A DNA stretch of 64,000 nt, taken from Paramarasmius palmivorus (lineage: Eukaryota > Basidiomycota > Agaricomycetes > Agaricales > Marasmiaceae). Position 1 is the stretch's first letter, and every line of letters starts with the position of its first letter. The stretch lies in assembly GCA_037176845.1 (NCBI GenBank), contig JAYKXP010000064.1:124001-188000 (forward strand), in the 5' to 3' direction. The notes under the pieces are model-generated. The model did no database searches and was not told the origin of the DNA. It saw only the letters and a program-made list of their open reading frames with translations. Positions 10,246 to 22,213 of this stretch are shown in pieces. The position numbers were made by a program, and so were the translations under genes.

Positions 10246-12187
10246 ATGTCCTCTCAACCTCCCCAGCGCGACTCCCTGGATTTTACCATCGGTGCATACC
10301 TGATAGGAATCATTCTCGCCTCCTGGTGCGTACTATGCTTACTACACCTTGCCTCGGTCATACCCATTCATCAGCATAGTCTATACGGCGTTACATGCCT
10401 TCAAACATGGTCCTACTTTCGGACCTACAAAGATCGTCTTGGGCTACGGATTGTCGTGAGTCTTAATTCTTTCCGATTTCCGAGTGTTTGCAGCTGTGCC
10501 AACTTCAAACAGGTTCTTACCTTAATGTTAGTCATTGTCCTGCTTTCTTTCGCCATATATGCTCACGCTCAGCCATAGTATACTGGGAACGGCGCACGAA
10601 ATAATGTGCATTCATACGGTATATCATTACCTGATCATAAACTTTGCAAATCCGTCAGCTTTGACGAGGCTTGTGTGGTCAGTTCGATGTTTGTCCTCAT
10701 AAAGCCTCATCCCTAATACAGATGTATATAGGAGCACCGTGGTAAGTAAACTCGGATGATATGGCTCCAGTTTCATATTCATTGAACATGACCAGGCGAT
10801 GATACCATTGACGGTGCGAAAAAAAAACAACAACCTCGATCTCACCCAAGTGTAAGGTTGAATTTCTAGATAGCCATTCACCTCGTCGTTCAATTATTCT
10901 ACGCTCTCCGTATCTATCGGCGTAAGCATCTGGCTCACGATAGTTGATAAGCGTCGCTAATTTGCCGCAGTCAGTCAGAACAAGGATTGGGTTACCCCAG
11001 CCATAGTGGTTTGTGGTTATCGTTTACTGTAAACGAGGCAGAATGATGATATATGAATCGTCGTAGGGTGTTTTGAAGACGGCTGAACTTGGTGCGCGAT
11101 ATTTCTCGAAGGCAGCCATTAACATTGATCAATATGCTCTTTTGAAGGAGTGATCGCAGGTGATACTCTTCACTTTATACAAGTGATGACAGTCTCTGAC
11201 TATCTGTTTTGAAAGTGGCTATACCCAAAATGTGAGTATTCCTAGAACATTCCTTGGTACATCTGGAGACACTGTCGGACAAGTCATGGAAAGGAGTCCA
11301 TTGTGGGCATTGCAACGGACAGGGAGATACGCGTAAATGGGTCTTCTTTTCTATCCACTTGACACTTGCTCATTAAATTTAAAGGGTTTGGTCCAAGCTG
11401 GCTTTTCGCTTCTTGTCGCTTGTGATGTGGTATGCACGGTTGCGCTATCGTACTACCTGCATACAAGTCGCTCTGGTATCAAACGGTGAGCTGTGGTTCT
11501 AATTGTCAGATCAATGCAATACTCAATGTCTTCTCTTTTCAGCACCGACAATCTCATTAATAAGCTTATAATCTTTACAATCAATAACGGAGCATTGACA
11601 AGGGGAGTTGAGCCTGCCTAGCACTGCTCACGCTAACCACAACTGCCCACAGTTCCGTCGCAATTATTGTGATGTTCTTCGTATGTTGCTCTATGGTGCT
11701 AAAGAATACGACATAACTGAGGCAGTGCTTCTTTCGCCAGTTCCGATTCCATTCCGGCAATCTCTTATATGCTTCGGCATATGTAAACCTTGGCGGCTGT
11801 ATGTGAATATTTACCTCTATGGCTAACGCTCTGACACTACAAATACTGTAGTGTATTCTAGCTCGCTCCTATCGACGTTTGTTGACTTTCAGCTGCACTG
11901 GTCGTCGCGTAGCTAAATCAGACTACTTTCGCAACAGGTTAAACTCGCGAAAGTCTGCCTCGAACCCGACACATATCACTATCGATACGCTCCAGTTTAG
12001 AACGTTCAGACCCACTGAGACGATCAGATCCACAGCAACATCAGCCAGCGTTCCCGAAGACGCTCTAGTAGAAGACATTCATGTTAAGGTATAGACCAAA
12101 TCGCACCGCGCTATCTAACGCATCAAGCTAACAACGTGATTGTACCAGAATCCAGCACAAATCCCAGGCGAGGTGGACACGCAGTAG
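10246..12187 (+). CDS. DUF6534-type multi-pass membrane protein, copy B (one doubtful splice site)
   Basis: Same architecture as copy A. Exons: 10246-10325, 10380-10455, 10513-10526, 10579-10677, 10732-10741, 10796-10813, 10871-10922, 10972-11009, 11067-11091, 11148-11159, 11216-11231, 11284-11332, 11385-11485, 11543-11606, (exon 15), 11741-11798, 11852-11876, 11938-12088, 12149-12187. Landmarks include LYGVTCLQTWSYFRTYKD, SYYLHTSRSGIKRTDNL, INKLIIFTINNGALTR and YSSSLLSTLNSRKS. Exon 15 should end at 11680, but the acceptor AG used in the paralogues is AC here; the next AG (11651-11652) gives a 28 nt exon that breaks the frame. The gene is either newly inactivated or spliced differently at this point. 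Confidence 0.65.
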
Positions 12188-13559
12188 CGTCATTCTATTA
12201 AACATGGATATAGTATGCGGATTTCTCGTTACGCGTCTCATGATCAAGACTTAACATTAATCTCCGAAGAACGCGGCCTGGGATAGCAGTTGGTATACGA
12301 GATCATCTTGAACGTTCCATTATCCATAACCCGGTTGGTTCTTGATCGCATCAGTCTCCACTGTAGTAAAGAAGTTAGCGCTGTTCAATAGGGGCGGATA
12401 GAGTGGACCCACAATGCCAACTTGAATTAATATAGTCATAGTCGGGCACATCATGATTTTGCGAGGTGCGAGGACTTTGGACAGACCTATCAAAAGATAA
12501 TCAGCTAGCGAGAACAGCTTTTTGCTACTAACCAGAACACTCTTGTCGAGTTGTTGGCTGACGGAACATTCTTTGTACCTGCGATGTAAAAAATACTATT
12601 TTTCATGGGGAGTAGTTGATCCCTCATTCCGCATGCTCTCCGAGATGTCGAAGAGGCGGAGATGGATACAGATGATCCTAACTAGTTATATGATCATTGG
12701 CTGTGTCGGCAACTCCGGAAGTTGAGGAACGTTGAGGGTTAGATGTCGAACGACATCGCATCAGCCTTGGAGGAGTCTCGCCTTGTCTCGCCACTCGTAT
12801 GTTCCTTCTTTCGATGTGTTGGCTCTAAATGAAACGGTATTCGTGAACTAATTCTTCCTGTCCAACCGTGAATACTATGTGGTCAGGGTGGGCTACTCTT
12901 TACTACCCCAAGTATGTATGTTAAATAGACTTGTTCTCCATCTATACAATTTATAGTACGTCGAATGAATTGAAATATATTGATGAAGAGTCGCAAGGTA
13001 TTAGCGGGCTGCGCCCGCGCCTTCTAGTTTGAAAACCAAAACCAAGAGCCATACTGAGCACAGAGTAGCGCCCATCAAGCGCCAGATTAGCTCCTGTACG
13101 ACCACGTGGGGTGTTGAGGGCAAGGCTCATTACTCCTTGACAATGGAAAACTCCCTTCCCGAGTGCGTCCCAGTGCGCTTTCTAGGTATTCTAACGGGGA
13201 AAAGTTGGCGGTGCCTCATAATCGACGTAATAGGTGCTAGGCAAAGAAGTTATGTCGGGTTTCCTGGCCATGATATAGAGGCTTCACTGTTATGGCGATA
13301 GCATCCCTAAGCAACTTTTCTGTCCAGTCATCTCTAAAATCACTGAAGCTGGTGCGTAATATTAAATGATTACAACGTATCACAACTTCGAGTGGTTGAC
13401 GTTACTTTCTCCGAAGTGTTGTCCGCAGGTCTGTTTTTCTATTGCTTCCGTACTATATATTTGCTAACTCCCTAATAACAGTCTGCGTAGGAAAGATGTA
13501 CGTGTTTTCTTCTTCCGTTGCCCCGTGATCCTTCGTAAATTTCCATCAGTTACCAACTA
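12188..13559. other. Intergenic with module 3' flank and weak gene relics
   Basis: 12960-13130 carries AGAGTAGCGCCCATCAAGCG and a CCACGTGGGGTGTTGAGGG-like stretch. Both recur after copy C (26510-26600) and, inverted, after copy D (about 56930-57000), so the duplicated module extends beyond the coding region. The minus strand at 12400-12560 resembles 34200-34360 (shared LLID-type reading), possibly a relic of an unknown gene. No intact gene is recognised. Confidence 0.4.
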
Positions 13560-13870
13560 CAATCCATCGAACGCGTTGCAGCAGATAAGGCAACAAGGGC
13601 GAATTCTTTCGCGCTAAATGGACCTACTCACTGTATGCATAGCAACTGCTGTATGTCGAGCTTTCCGCTCTGACTGCTTTTGATGTATCGTGCGCATTGG
13701 CACTATCGTATTACCTCCATAAAAGCCGCGCTGGCATAAAGAGGTGAATAGTAAATTTGACCAAGTAGCGACTACAGTGCAATGTCAGGCTAACTCATTT
13801 TCAGGACAAACACCCTTATCAACAAGCTTATTATCTAAACGATCAACAATGAAGCCCTGACAAGGCAAGT
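13560..13870 (+). pseudogene. Relic of a DUF6534 gene (copy E)
   Basis: 13660-13743 reads ALTAFDVSCALALSYYLHKS and then RAGIKR followed by a GT donor, matching exon 13 of the complete copies. The next exon reads TNTLINKLII and then hits a stop where the others have tyrosine; NNEALTRQ follows with a GT donor. No later exons were recognised. This is a nonsense-mutated, truncated copy in tandem behind copy B. Confidence 0.65.
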
Positions 13871-15252
13871 TGATCTTGGATAACACGTTACAACTGACAA
13901 ATGAGACCACCAATAGTGTTGCCAGCCCATCCATTCAATATTCGAGCCAGAGCAATATGGTAGGTGCTATATGGTGTTCTACAGCCGATATTCATGAGCA
14001 GCATTGACAGGAAGTAAGCGACATCGAAGAACAGACCTCGAGGTGATCGATATTAGTCCACGCTTTTGCTTTCAGTCTCACCACCTCGATCCGAATTTAC
14101 GAGAAAGTTAAATGAGTGATATTGTATTTATTCCGCGGGTTGTGGCATGTCCTTCAAGTTGTCTAGAGGCTCTTCCGAGTCATCCAGAGGGACTCGGACC
14201 GTGTCCCGTGGTCTCGTGGACCAGCTTATCCGGCAGGCATCTTCAATTCTTGCATCCCTTCTTCAATCGACATCCTTCTGTGCCTCGCTCGATACCTTGG
14301 CGCGTCTTATCATTGTATTGAAGTGATTATCGATTATCTGTCCAGTGCCCTCTTCTGCTTTGACAGGTGGAATAGCTGACACTCACTCTTGGGTGTATTT
14401 TGGATACAAGCTAGCGCAGTCACGGTACCAATGGCGTTCAACTTTCCAGCAGTGAATGTCGGAATGGTATCAGACTATCTACATCCCACAGTACGGCGCA
14501 CATACTTAAGCTTTGTCGCATGCAGAACATTCTTCCCTCAATTTCCTGACGGCGATACCTCTAAGTAGTGTGGATGGCAAAATGGCAATTGCCAAGGTAC
14601 GACAAAATGGCACATGGCAAAAATTTTCGGGCAGTTACTTAGACGAACGATGTAAATACTGGCCTCGGAATTCTTCCAATTCCTTCAAGGAACCCTTAAC
14701 ATCAATTCCTCAGCAAACAATGCGGGAACAATCGTGACACTTTCGGGATCCACTACTTCTTGCATGGAGCGCCGCAAAGTCAAAAACTTCACGCCCTTTC
14801 CCTTTGTGACCAGACGTAAACCGTCTCCTCTGCTTTAACCCGGCCCGGAGTTATCTATATCAAGCATTGGGCAGGGGCATAGTCACGGTAGGACGGTACA
14901 CTTGACTCGGATAGCAACGCGATTATGAACAACTTCACCCTGTACAAGATAGTCAGAAACATATTAGGCTCTAAGCGAGAAGTCTGTCAACGTCGCGGTT
15001 GAAGATAGGAACGAACCGGATCATCCGGCTGTTAAGCCGAGTTGAGGCTCCCGATTCGGAGCCGAATGAAAATGTGAGAGTCGCGTGTGCAAACGTCTTC
15101 ACGTTGCACTGTGACCAGCTTCCTCACCACGAACACCGACAAGACTTCCAAAGTTGCCCCGCATGCTACCACTCGAGGCGACTCCGACCCATGGGGAGAA
15201 AGTTCAGGCACAGGGTGGGTAACTCTTTATATCCTTATATTTCCGAGTTTGA
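13871..15252. other. Intergenic, no gene recognised
   Basis: A plus-strand frame at 14999-15256 contains CPACYHSRR and could be the damaged 5' part of the HET gene that follows, one reading frame away. Otherwise only short frames without recognisable content. Confidence 0.35.
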
Positions 15253-17123
15253 CTGATCTATGACGAGAAAGGTAAACCTCATGGCGGGCGACTCATCTTC
15301 TGCAAACCGCTACAAGACATTATAAACACCACTCTCGATATCGCTAAAGGTGCTACGTCACGCCGGTTTCGACTCGTAGATTGTCACCGTCTCATAAACG
15401 AGAACGAGTTGTGCATCTACGAGTTTGAGCAAGTTTCAACTGTGCCATACGTAGCGGTATCGTATGTCTGGCGGGGAAATCTCCCTAGTCCAGACTGGGA
15501 GGAAGAACTCGGAACTTTCTCTGTAAAGGGGGCGGAGGATGGTGATCCAATCAGCGTTGACGTCCTGAAGAGCGTCGGCAAAGCCGTCTCTCTTGGCCTA
15601 CAATTCTCTGTTGGCCCTTTCCTTTGGCTGGATCGCCTCTGCATCTTACAGACAGACAAATCGGATAAAGTCTGGCAAATTTCACACATGTACCAGATAT
15701 ATAAGTCTTGCATGGTGTGCGTCGTCCTACCTGGAGGCATCGGACGTCTTGTTAGATTGGATGAGAAGACGGATTGGATCCATAGGGGGTGGACCCTTCA
15801 GGAAGCTCTCGTACCGGATAAAGCCATTGTCCTCTTTCTCTTTTCAAGGGATTTCTTCGACACAGGTGAAGATGTCGACAATAGGTTGAAAGAATGCGAA
15901 AATTGCGATAAACAAGACTTTGCTCCCAGTCCACGAGAATACTATTCTCATTCGTACTTGAGGGTCATGAAGAGATTTGGTCGTGCTGCTTGGTTGCCAT
16001 TAGACACACTGTTGGCCTCTGCAACCGAGAACATTGGGTGGCGAATGACAAGTGAGTGGACGGTCTACCATAATATTTGTATTCAGACTCACTGGGGTGC
16101 TCGTTTTTGCTAGACATGCCGCCCCCGGATGATATGTCAGATAATCCCTCTATATTGGGCGGCTACACAGAATGTGAAGTGCTTCAAATGGCAAGAACGG
16201 CATCCATTTCATCATATACAGGTCGACAAGAATGGCGGGAACAAGCAATATGGCGGGCATCATTCATACGGACATCATCACGTCCGGTCGATATGGTATT
16301 CAGTATCATGCAGTTATTCGACATCAACCTCGACATCACCAAGTTCGAAAAAGATGACCGTCTAGGAGCTACAATTGCCCTTGCCTCCGAGATATTGCGT
16401 AGAGGGAGAACAGCGAGCTGGCTGGCTGCGCTGTTTACGCTGGATTCTAATCCTCAGATCTGCACTTTCCCCCCCTTTCCAATGACCAGTGTGGCTGGAA
16501 AAGCACTGGTAAAGAAGGCAGATGGTGATGAGGTAGAAATGGTCAAAGAGCTCGAGAAAATCCCAGCGTACCGTTGGTTGGACGATACCCCTGGCGGAAG
16601 CATGGACAAGGACGGCTACTTTACGTTCACAAGCGCTGCCGCTCGGGTAGTGCAAATCTCGAATACCGAAGCACCTGGTGTTGATGAGTATAGTGGCCCC
16701 AAAGAAATAAACGGCTTCATGCACATTTCTGCGGAGGACGGATCTATATGGCGAATCCATCCAGAAGCTTCTGACACGCAAAAACTCAACGAGGAACCGC
16801 GTGCATTTATGGTTCTTCTAGGTGTGCAACGTGCGAACATCTCGGTCGCCGATGATCAACCGGAACCCGAGGGATCTCCAATCGTGCTAATAATAGAAGA
16901 GCATGCTCCAGAAAAGTTTCACAAGATATCATCCTTTTTGTTCTGGGGCAGTTTTGATAGCTACAATATTCAAGCAAAGGACAGACAGTTTCACTTGGGT
17001 GGTCCGGAGGCAGTTCAAGGGGGAGGCATCCCATGGTTCCGGCACATGGGGTCGGTCGGTCGGTTGCCCCTAGCAGTCCTGAAAAAAATTTCCAGGGTCC
17101 AGGCAGGTTTGTGTGGTACATAG
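15253..17123 (+). CDS. HET-domain protein (heterokaryon-incompatibility type), 5' end unresolved
   Basis: Two exons (15253-16051 and 16114-17123) joined by a 62 nt GT-AG intron give 602 codons of open frame. HET blocks are visible: LVDCHRLINENE, then YVAVSYVWRGN, then FLWLDRLCILQ followed by DKVWQI and an IYKSC stretch, and WIHRGWTLQEAL. The second exon carries the Agaricomycete C-terminal part (RPVDMVFSIMQLF, KDDRLGATIALASEIL, SVAGKALVKK, GGSMDKDGYFTFTS). HET domains act in self/non-self recognition and cell death in filamentous fungi. There is no ATG at the frame start: a TGA precedes LIYDEKGKP, and plausible upstream coding (ending YPYISEFD) is in another frame. Either an unrecognised intron or a frameshift lies near 15250. 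Confidence 0.75.
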
Positions 17124-18319
17124 GTATGTATTGACCAAGAAATATTTTGAACAAAGTCAAGCTGAACGACCATGCTTTCCTTTGTAGAGAGTTCTTACGG
17201 CTAGTGCCCGCCTTTTTTGGTCCATACGTAGAAACTGACGAGGTAGGTACCTGAATTTATTAGGGCCCGGTGTATGATGAACGTGCGCCATACCATAGAC
17301 GAAGCTGAGAACGTGGCTTGTTTAAGTTACGTGTCATCGTATAAATATCGATCATCGTATATGTACCGTCGTCACAGTGTTCATTGATAAAGTCATCGCT
17401 ATAATCTATTTAGTATTCACATTTGCAATTACGGCGCTACGGTTTTCTCTAGCCTATCATTTCGCTGTCAGTGCAAACTAAACATGAGAGATATTATAGA
17501 AAACACCCGTGAACGTAACCATAACCCCGGCTTCCTTCACCTGGCTCTCTGCATTCATGGTACATTCATATTATGTATCGGACCTAACTTATCTACAGGA
17601 TCTTGGAAAGTGGCATGTCACCATAAACACCAAATTAACGACAGTTTAACGCCCATCTATCGCATTCCTACTCCTTGAAGGCCCTCTATGAGATTACTTG
17701 AAATAAGACTGAATAACCAACATTATGACAATGTACTTGTGTACGCTGCTTCTAACTTGAATCAGCGCCCTTGAACGCCCGTCTATTATTCACATCCAAC
17801 ATAGAAGACCATTAATGATAGGTGCTTACAATTGAGTACATTTCACACTTTACATTCCTTCAGTCGCCTGCCGCCACCCATACACCTTCCATTCACCAGG
17901 GTAAACCTTCAGAGACCTGCCCTATGCTTTCCATCGTCTTGCCAGCGCGGTCGTTATACACAACCGGCGAGAAATCCATTCAAGTCGCTCCGTTATTCGA
18001 CAGCAAACTGATCATGGTCGCCGTCGGATAAGGAGCACCCGATTCCACGCTGAAAGGGTAGACGTAAAGTGCAAGCTACTACTATGCAGCATTACTTGGA
18101 GATATCACCCACATGCTCGTGACAATTGTCCGATAGAAGAGAGCGATCCTACAACCGGACAAGAGTCGCCGCGCTTGACGACAGATAAGCAGCTATACCG
18201 AAAATACTTGAATGGCATCCAATGAAACTCCGGCTCGATGAACTGCACGTATGTGTAAGGAGCGTGACCACAACGACTAGCATTAGTCGTTTCTATCCAA
18301 AGGACTAGAAAGTGGGTCG
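17124..18319. other. Intergenic, no gene recognised
   Basis: Short frames only, none with recognisable domains or paralogous support within the window. Confidence 0.35.
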
Positions 18320-18785
18320 TTGTCTGTAATCTTAATTCTCAATCTTGACAGTGGGCTAGAGTAGGCTCCAGGCTGGATAACATTATAAAGCAGACACTAT
18401 TGATACGCTGGACCGCTCTTATCAGCCCAAGTTCATAGTTTATGAATGAACAAACATATGTCACTTACAACTGGGTTCCACATAGCACGGTGTAGATGTC
18501 TAATAACGATCCATCGTTCTCAGGCTCGAAAGTGAAGCGCGGTCTTCACGCTATCCTGTCTAGCGAAAGGTCAATGCCGAATTGAGACCATAAAAACACA
18601 CCGCAGAGCGTTTCAATCCCGAGAACCCAATCCCGTCGTCCAGTACCCAGTTTCTATGCATTCATTGATTAAGGACCAAGACTCTACAAGCAGAGGATTC
18701 GATAAAAAGTCAAAAGGTGAAGAAGCGCAGGTCACACTTTGTACGTGGGAATTTCAAGTTTAGGGTAGGTCAATTTTACTCGAAG
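18320..18785 (-). repeat. Decayed copy of an unknown gene, paralogous to 34440-34990
   Basis: Aligns along its length with 34440-34990 in the same orientation. Minus-strand conceptual pieces are shared: DWVLGIETLCGVFLWSQFG then IDLSLDRI here, against DWVLGIKTFVMTFLWCQFG then MDISLNRI there, and ELGLIRAVQRINS against KLGLMKAVQRFNS. This pattern suggests an old coding sequence with introns. The right end (TACGTGGGAATTTCAAGTTT, then AGGGTAGGTCAATTTT) also occurs, inverted, at 55810-55850. I do not recognise the family. Confidence 0.5.
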
Positions 18786-18943
18786 GGCAGACCTTGCGAC
18801 TTTGGCTCAATTCCGATGAACTTGTTGATACGATGTCCGTACTTTACAGTAAGCAATTTAGGACTAAGGGACCTGAATGTTAATGTTAGGTAGGGGTGAA
18901 GGTGTAAAACATCCATTGGTATTAAAGAGTCCCACTCAAAGCC

Positions 18944-19156
18944 ATGACAAAACTCCCCTTCACAGCAAAATCTTTATTGAACCGCTACTATCATGATGCA
19001 CACCATAATTCCGACGTGGCCTTTTTTCCTGCATTGGAAGATCTCGGCGTCTTGATCATCGATGTAGCGTATATGGTGATGAAGTTCTTTACCGACTCAG
19101 ATCTGCTCAAGACGACCGGGGTACCCTGCCAATTACCTTTCATGAACAAAATGTAA
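18944..19156 (+). CDS. Small ORF, unrecognised
   Basis: A 70-codon frame from ATG at 18944, containing SLLNRYYHDAHHNSD and a hydrophobic stretch LGVLIIDVAYMVMKFF. No domain is recognised, no homologue occurs in the window, and no flanking exons could be tied to it. It may be chance. Confidence 0.2.
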   Translation: MTKLPFTAKSLLNRYYHDAHHNSDVAFFPALEDLGVLIIDVAYMVMKFFTDSDLLKTTGVPCQLPFMNKM

Positions 19157-20148
19157 GTACTTAGTCAAGGAACCATATTCGCCACGCTTTTTGAGGCTTT
19201 TTGATGGACGAACGGAAAGCTAGGCGGCAATTTGATCTCTCCAGGAATCGTCAATGCGTCCATAAGGTACCATATACGACACAGAAAGCTGATTTCCAAC
19301 TCGACAGAGTAAGAGGTTCTACATTGAGAATTTGGCAGTGTGACCGACAATTCCGAGTTGTACAACAGGCTCTCGCTACCTGACACCCCCTAAGTCGGTT
19401 ACGGTATACATGAGGAGTGAAGCTGGCAAAACAACGTTCGATTTCATGAACATCCTGTGAGTGGTGAGCGCAAAAAAGTTCTGTCTACGCTCAGCGCCTA
19501 ACAGCGCCTAACCAGTTAGACCTGGCTGCGGCAGTCCTTCCCTGCGGAACGGCTCAAAAATGATTCCGGAGTCGTGGGAACTAATCGGTGGGGGACACCT
19601 TGCTCCAAAGTCGCAAGGTAATATCATGACCTCCAGGACCCCAAATAAGATGTATGCTTTCGTTGAATTGTTGATGTTGATTCTGATTTTTATGTCGGTA
19701 GACCGCGACTCTTCAGCTTCAATGCGCAATGATCGAATCACCACCTCTGGTTAGGTACTAAGCAACTGGTGGTACGAAAGAAAGAAACGCGATGCGGTAA
19801 CGATCATCATTGTGAGCCGATTTGTGAACCATAACGTTAACTCCGACTATTTATGTCAACGTCAAGTCAACGTTGGTTCCCTCGACGTTGAGCCTGCTTC
19901 TTCCTCTTCATCAACGTTTAACGATTGCTTTCCATCTCAATGGCTGGTATGATATCATGTAATGAAGACTGTAACTTGTAAGTCTCAGACTGAGGACTGT
20001 CTCGGAATGCTGACTATGTTTTGAAGATGTCTTGTTTCGTAGGTGTTTCGTTTCCTCATACATAAATTGTCTTATATCAGACAGTGGATATAAAGCTCTG
20101 AGCTTTCAGGCCGAGGGATACACCAGAATTATCACTGTCGAACACACC
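19157..20148. other. Intergenic, presumed upstream region of the F-box-like gene
   Basis: Short frames without recognisable content. 19845-19915 has AACGT-rich direct repetition (TCAACGT several times). No promoter element can be assigned with confidence. Confidence 0.3.
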
Positions 20149-21087
20149 ATGTCCACAGAACTTTCTCTCGATATCACCGAACAAATCATCACCACACTCT
20201 GGCTATCGCCCCTTTCACCTTCTGATCGTGCAACATTTATCAAATCTTCCCATCTCGTCTCGAAAACTTGGAACGCAGTTTTCTTCAGAGTTGCTGCCAG
20301 AGATGTACACATCCTCAGCGCCGAACATGGCATACGGTTTCTCGAAATCTTTTCCAGTCGTAGTGAGGGCCACCTCCTCGATCGACTCTGTCGCTCCATA
20401 ACGTTCGAACACGAACGCAAATACCTCCTTCCCGGTCCCGAAAAGAGCGAACAATTACTCGGAAGAGTCATTTACCTGATTCTCCAAGCAATATCCACTT
20501 CTCCTAATCGACTTCCTCGCTTACGCCGCGTGGCGCTCATGCTCAAGAACTTTTTGATGGCGACTATTTTCGACGATCTGCCATTCTTCCATATGCCTTA
20601 CCAAGTTCGGGAGCTTGATATCAACTTCTCGTATAGCACAGAGAAGGATTTGAAGGCCGTACAAGGTACCGATAGAAAAGGTTTTGTAAAGTTTTACATC
20701 GGGCGTGGGTCTTTGCCGTTCATTAGAAGGCTGAGGGTCAAAGGTGCCCCGAGGGGTGTCGTGCAGGATTTGTTGAGTGCCTGTGGGAGTAAGGAGCGTC
20801 TTCTGGTATTCGAACAGGACGCCTGGGAGGAGGAACATTCGAGTTGTCGCAATGGAGCTCTTCCGTCTGTTTATGAGGATGAAACGTTCAGCGACGACGA
20901 AGAAACTAGTGAAGGAGAGGAAGAAGAATTTTATGATTGCGAAGAGAAATATGGGTTTGATCACAGAGAAGAAATTACCTGGGCTACCTTAACACGCAGG
21001 AGATTCGTGCCGCCAGGGTTTACCAAAGCAGAGGCGAGTAGAATGCTAAAAATATTTCAAGGACCTCGTATTTGGCTATTTAGTTGA
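20149..21087 (+). CDS. F-box-like domain protein, 312 aa
   Basis: Single-exon frame. The open frame extends upstream to 20032, but the ATG at 20149 (MSTELSLDITEQIITTLWLS) is chosen because the start fits the usual Agaricomycete form, where LDITEQII is followed by LSPLSPSDRATFIKSSHLVSK and TWNAVFFRVAARDVHI. That segment is the F-box-like helix set that would dock on Skp1 in an SCF ubiquitin ligase; the leucine-containing remainder would recognise substrates. The last third is acidic (ETSEGEEEEFYDCEE). These families are large in mushrooms and mostly uncharacterised, so the ubiquitin role is family-based inference. Confidence 0.7.
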   Translation: MSTELSLDITEQIITTLWLSPLSPSDRATFIKSSHLVSKTWNAVFFRVAARDVHILSAEHGIRFLEIFSSRSEGHLLDRLCRSITFEHERKYLLPGPEKSEQLLGRVIYLILQAISTSPNRLPRLRRVALMLKNFLMATIFDDLPFFHMPYQVRELDINFSYSTEKDLKAVQGTDRKGFVKFYIGRGSLPFIRRLRVKGAPRGVVQDLLSACGSKERLLVFEQDAWEEEHSSCRNGALPSVYEDETFSDDEETSEGEEEEFYDCEEKYGFDHREEITWATLTRRRFVPPGFTKAEASRMLKIFQGPRIWLFS

Positions 21088-21647
21088 ACTGTCTTCACTG
21101 TAGACATCTTCACTGTAGACATTTCTATTTGTGACCATCATTCATTCATCTCGTCCAGAAGTACCCCCCGAGTCGGGCTTAACGGCTTAAAGCTTGAATT
21201 TCCTTCCCTGAGCTTGATATTACAAACAAGGTCAAGTTGCCGATCATGGGATGAATACGAGTTGGTGAGCGGTTACCTACTACTTGCACCCACTGGCAGC
21301 GTACAATTGATGGGAGAGGCACAGATGGGGTTTAGGGTAGGTTAAACGCTAAGCGCTAAGCAATGGATACTAATAGCAATCCAGACTCAACAACTTTTGG
21401 GAGCGAGTCAGGTTCAGGTTCAGGATCGAGCATACTAACAACGATCGTAATAGCCACGATCGTTTTATAGTCATACCTCGGGCACGGGGAGAAGTCGATA
21501 ACAACCATGAAGTTTCAATTGTACTGCACTGCAAAACTAGAAGTTGATCGGCATACTAAATACCGGGTACTACGCGCTGGATAATACTATGAAAGGCACT
21601 CAGAAATTGTAAACGTCGACAAAAAGCTGCTTGATTGAGTGCTCGTA
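21088..21647. other. Intergenic, no gene recognised
   Basis: Contains a 17 nt tandem duplication just after the F-box gene (CTTCACTGTAGACAT twice at about 21090-21120). No gene. Confidence 0.35.
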
Positions 21648-21718
21648 TTCCGTTACAGGGAATCAAACCCTAGGCCTCGCGAGACTCTACAAGAGAGTAG
21701 CCACTACACAGTGACGGA
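21648..21718 (-). pseudogene. tRNA-Glu pseudogene
   Basis: Both ends match the intron-containing tRNA-Glu genes of this window (acceptor TCCGTTA and the T-arm CAGGGAATC-AACCCT), but the anticodon region and D-arm are truncated and mutated (the 5' end reads as TCCGTCA). It lies about 180 bp from the intact copy at 21903. Confidence 0.7.
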
Positions 21719-21902
21719 TGACGGACTGTTTCTCGCTCCTTGGCATGTAAGTAGAGGTATTAAATTTTTTCATTCGTGTATCCTGTTATCGAGAAACCCA
21801 AAACCCAAAGTCATAAGAGAAGAGAGGCGGAGGAGGAAGGAAAAAGGAAAACATAGACGACCGCCGCCTACATACCGAAAAACCATCTCCAATGGGAGAG
21901 AT

Positions 21903-21995
21903 TTCCGTTACAGGGAATCGAACCCTGGGCTATCGCGACTTCTGATTTCGCCTCTGGATGAGAGGCGATAATGTTAGCCACTACACCATAACGGA
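21903..21995 (-). tRNA. tRNA-Glu (CTC), with an intron of about 21 nt
   Basis: Minus-strand cloverleaf: TCCGTTA/TAACGGA acceptor stem, D-arm GTGTAGTGGCTAAC, anticodon stem ATCGC/GCGAT, loop C-T-CTC-A, and T-arm CAGGG-TTCGATT-CCCTG. The anticodon CTC reads GAG (Glu). The intron sits after position 37, the normal nuclear site, and contains AGAGGCG that can pair with CGCCTCT of the anticodon arm. It lies downstream of the mucin-like pseudogene at 22214-23552, the same arrangement as the intact gene plus tRNA at 43.9-44.25 kb. Confidence 0.93.
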
Positions 21996-22213
21996 GTTCA
22001 CACCGTTCGGTTATTCCCTTGGTATTATGCCTTTGTTACTTAAGAATAGCAGGTAGGTATTAGTCCAAGGTTTTTTATTCGTACTGAAGAAAGTTCGGGA
22101 TATTCATAGGTGTGGCGTAAGTAAAAACGTAAAAGAATTCGTACACAGAAAAAAAAAAGAGTCAGCGTCAATAAACGATCGGCCGTTGGTACACTGAGTA
22201 AAACGTCTCATTT

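Noticed and set aside
9801..10247. 148-codon minus-strand frame
   Set aside because: It lies opposite the spacer and first exon of DUF6534 copy B, shows no domain and is not conserved in the sister spacer at 23.6 kb.
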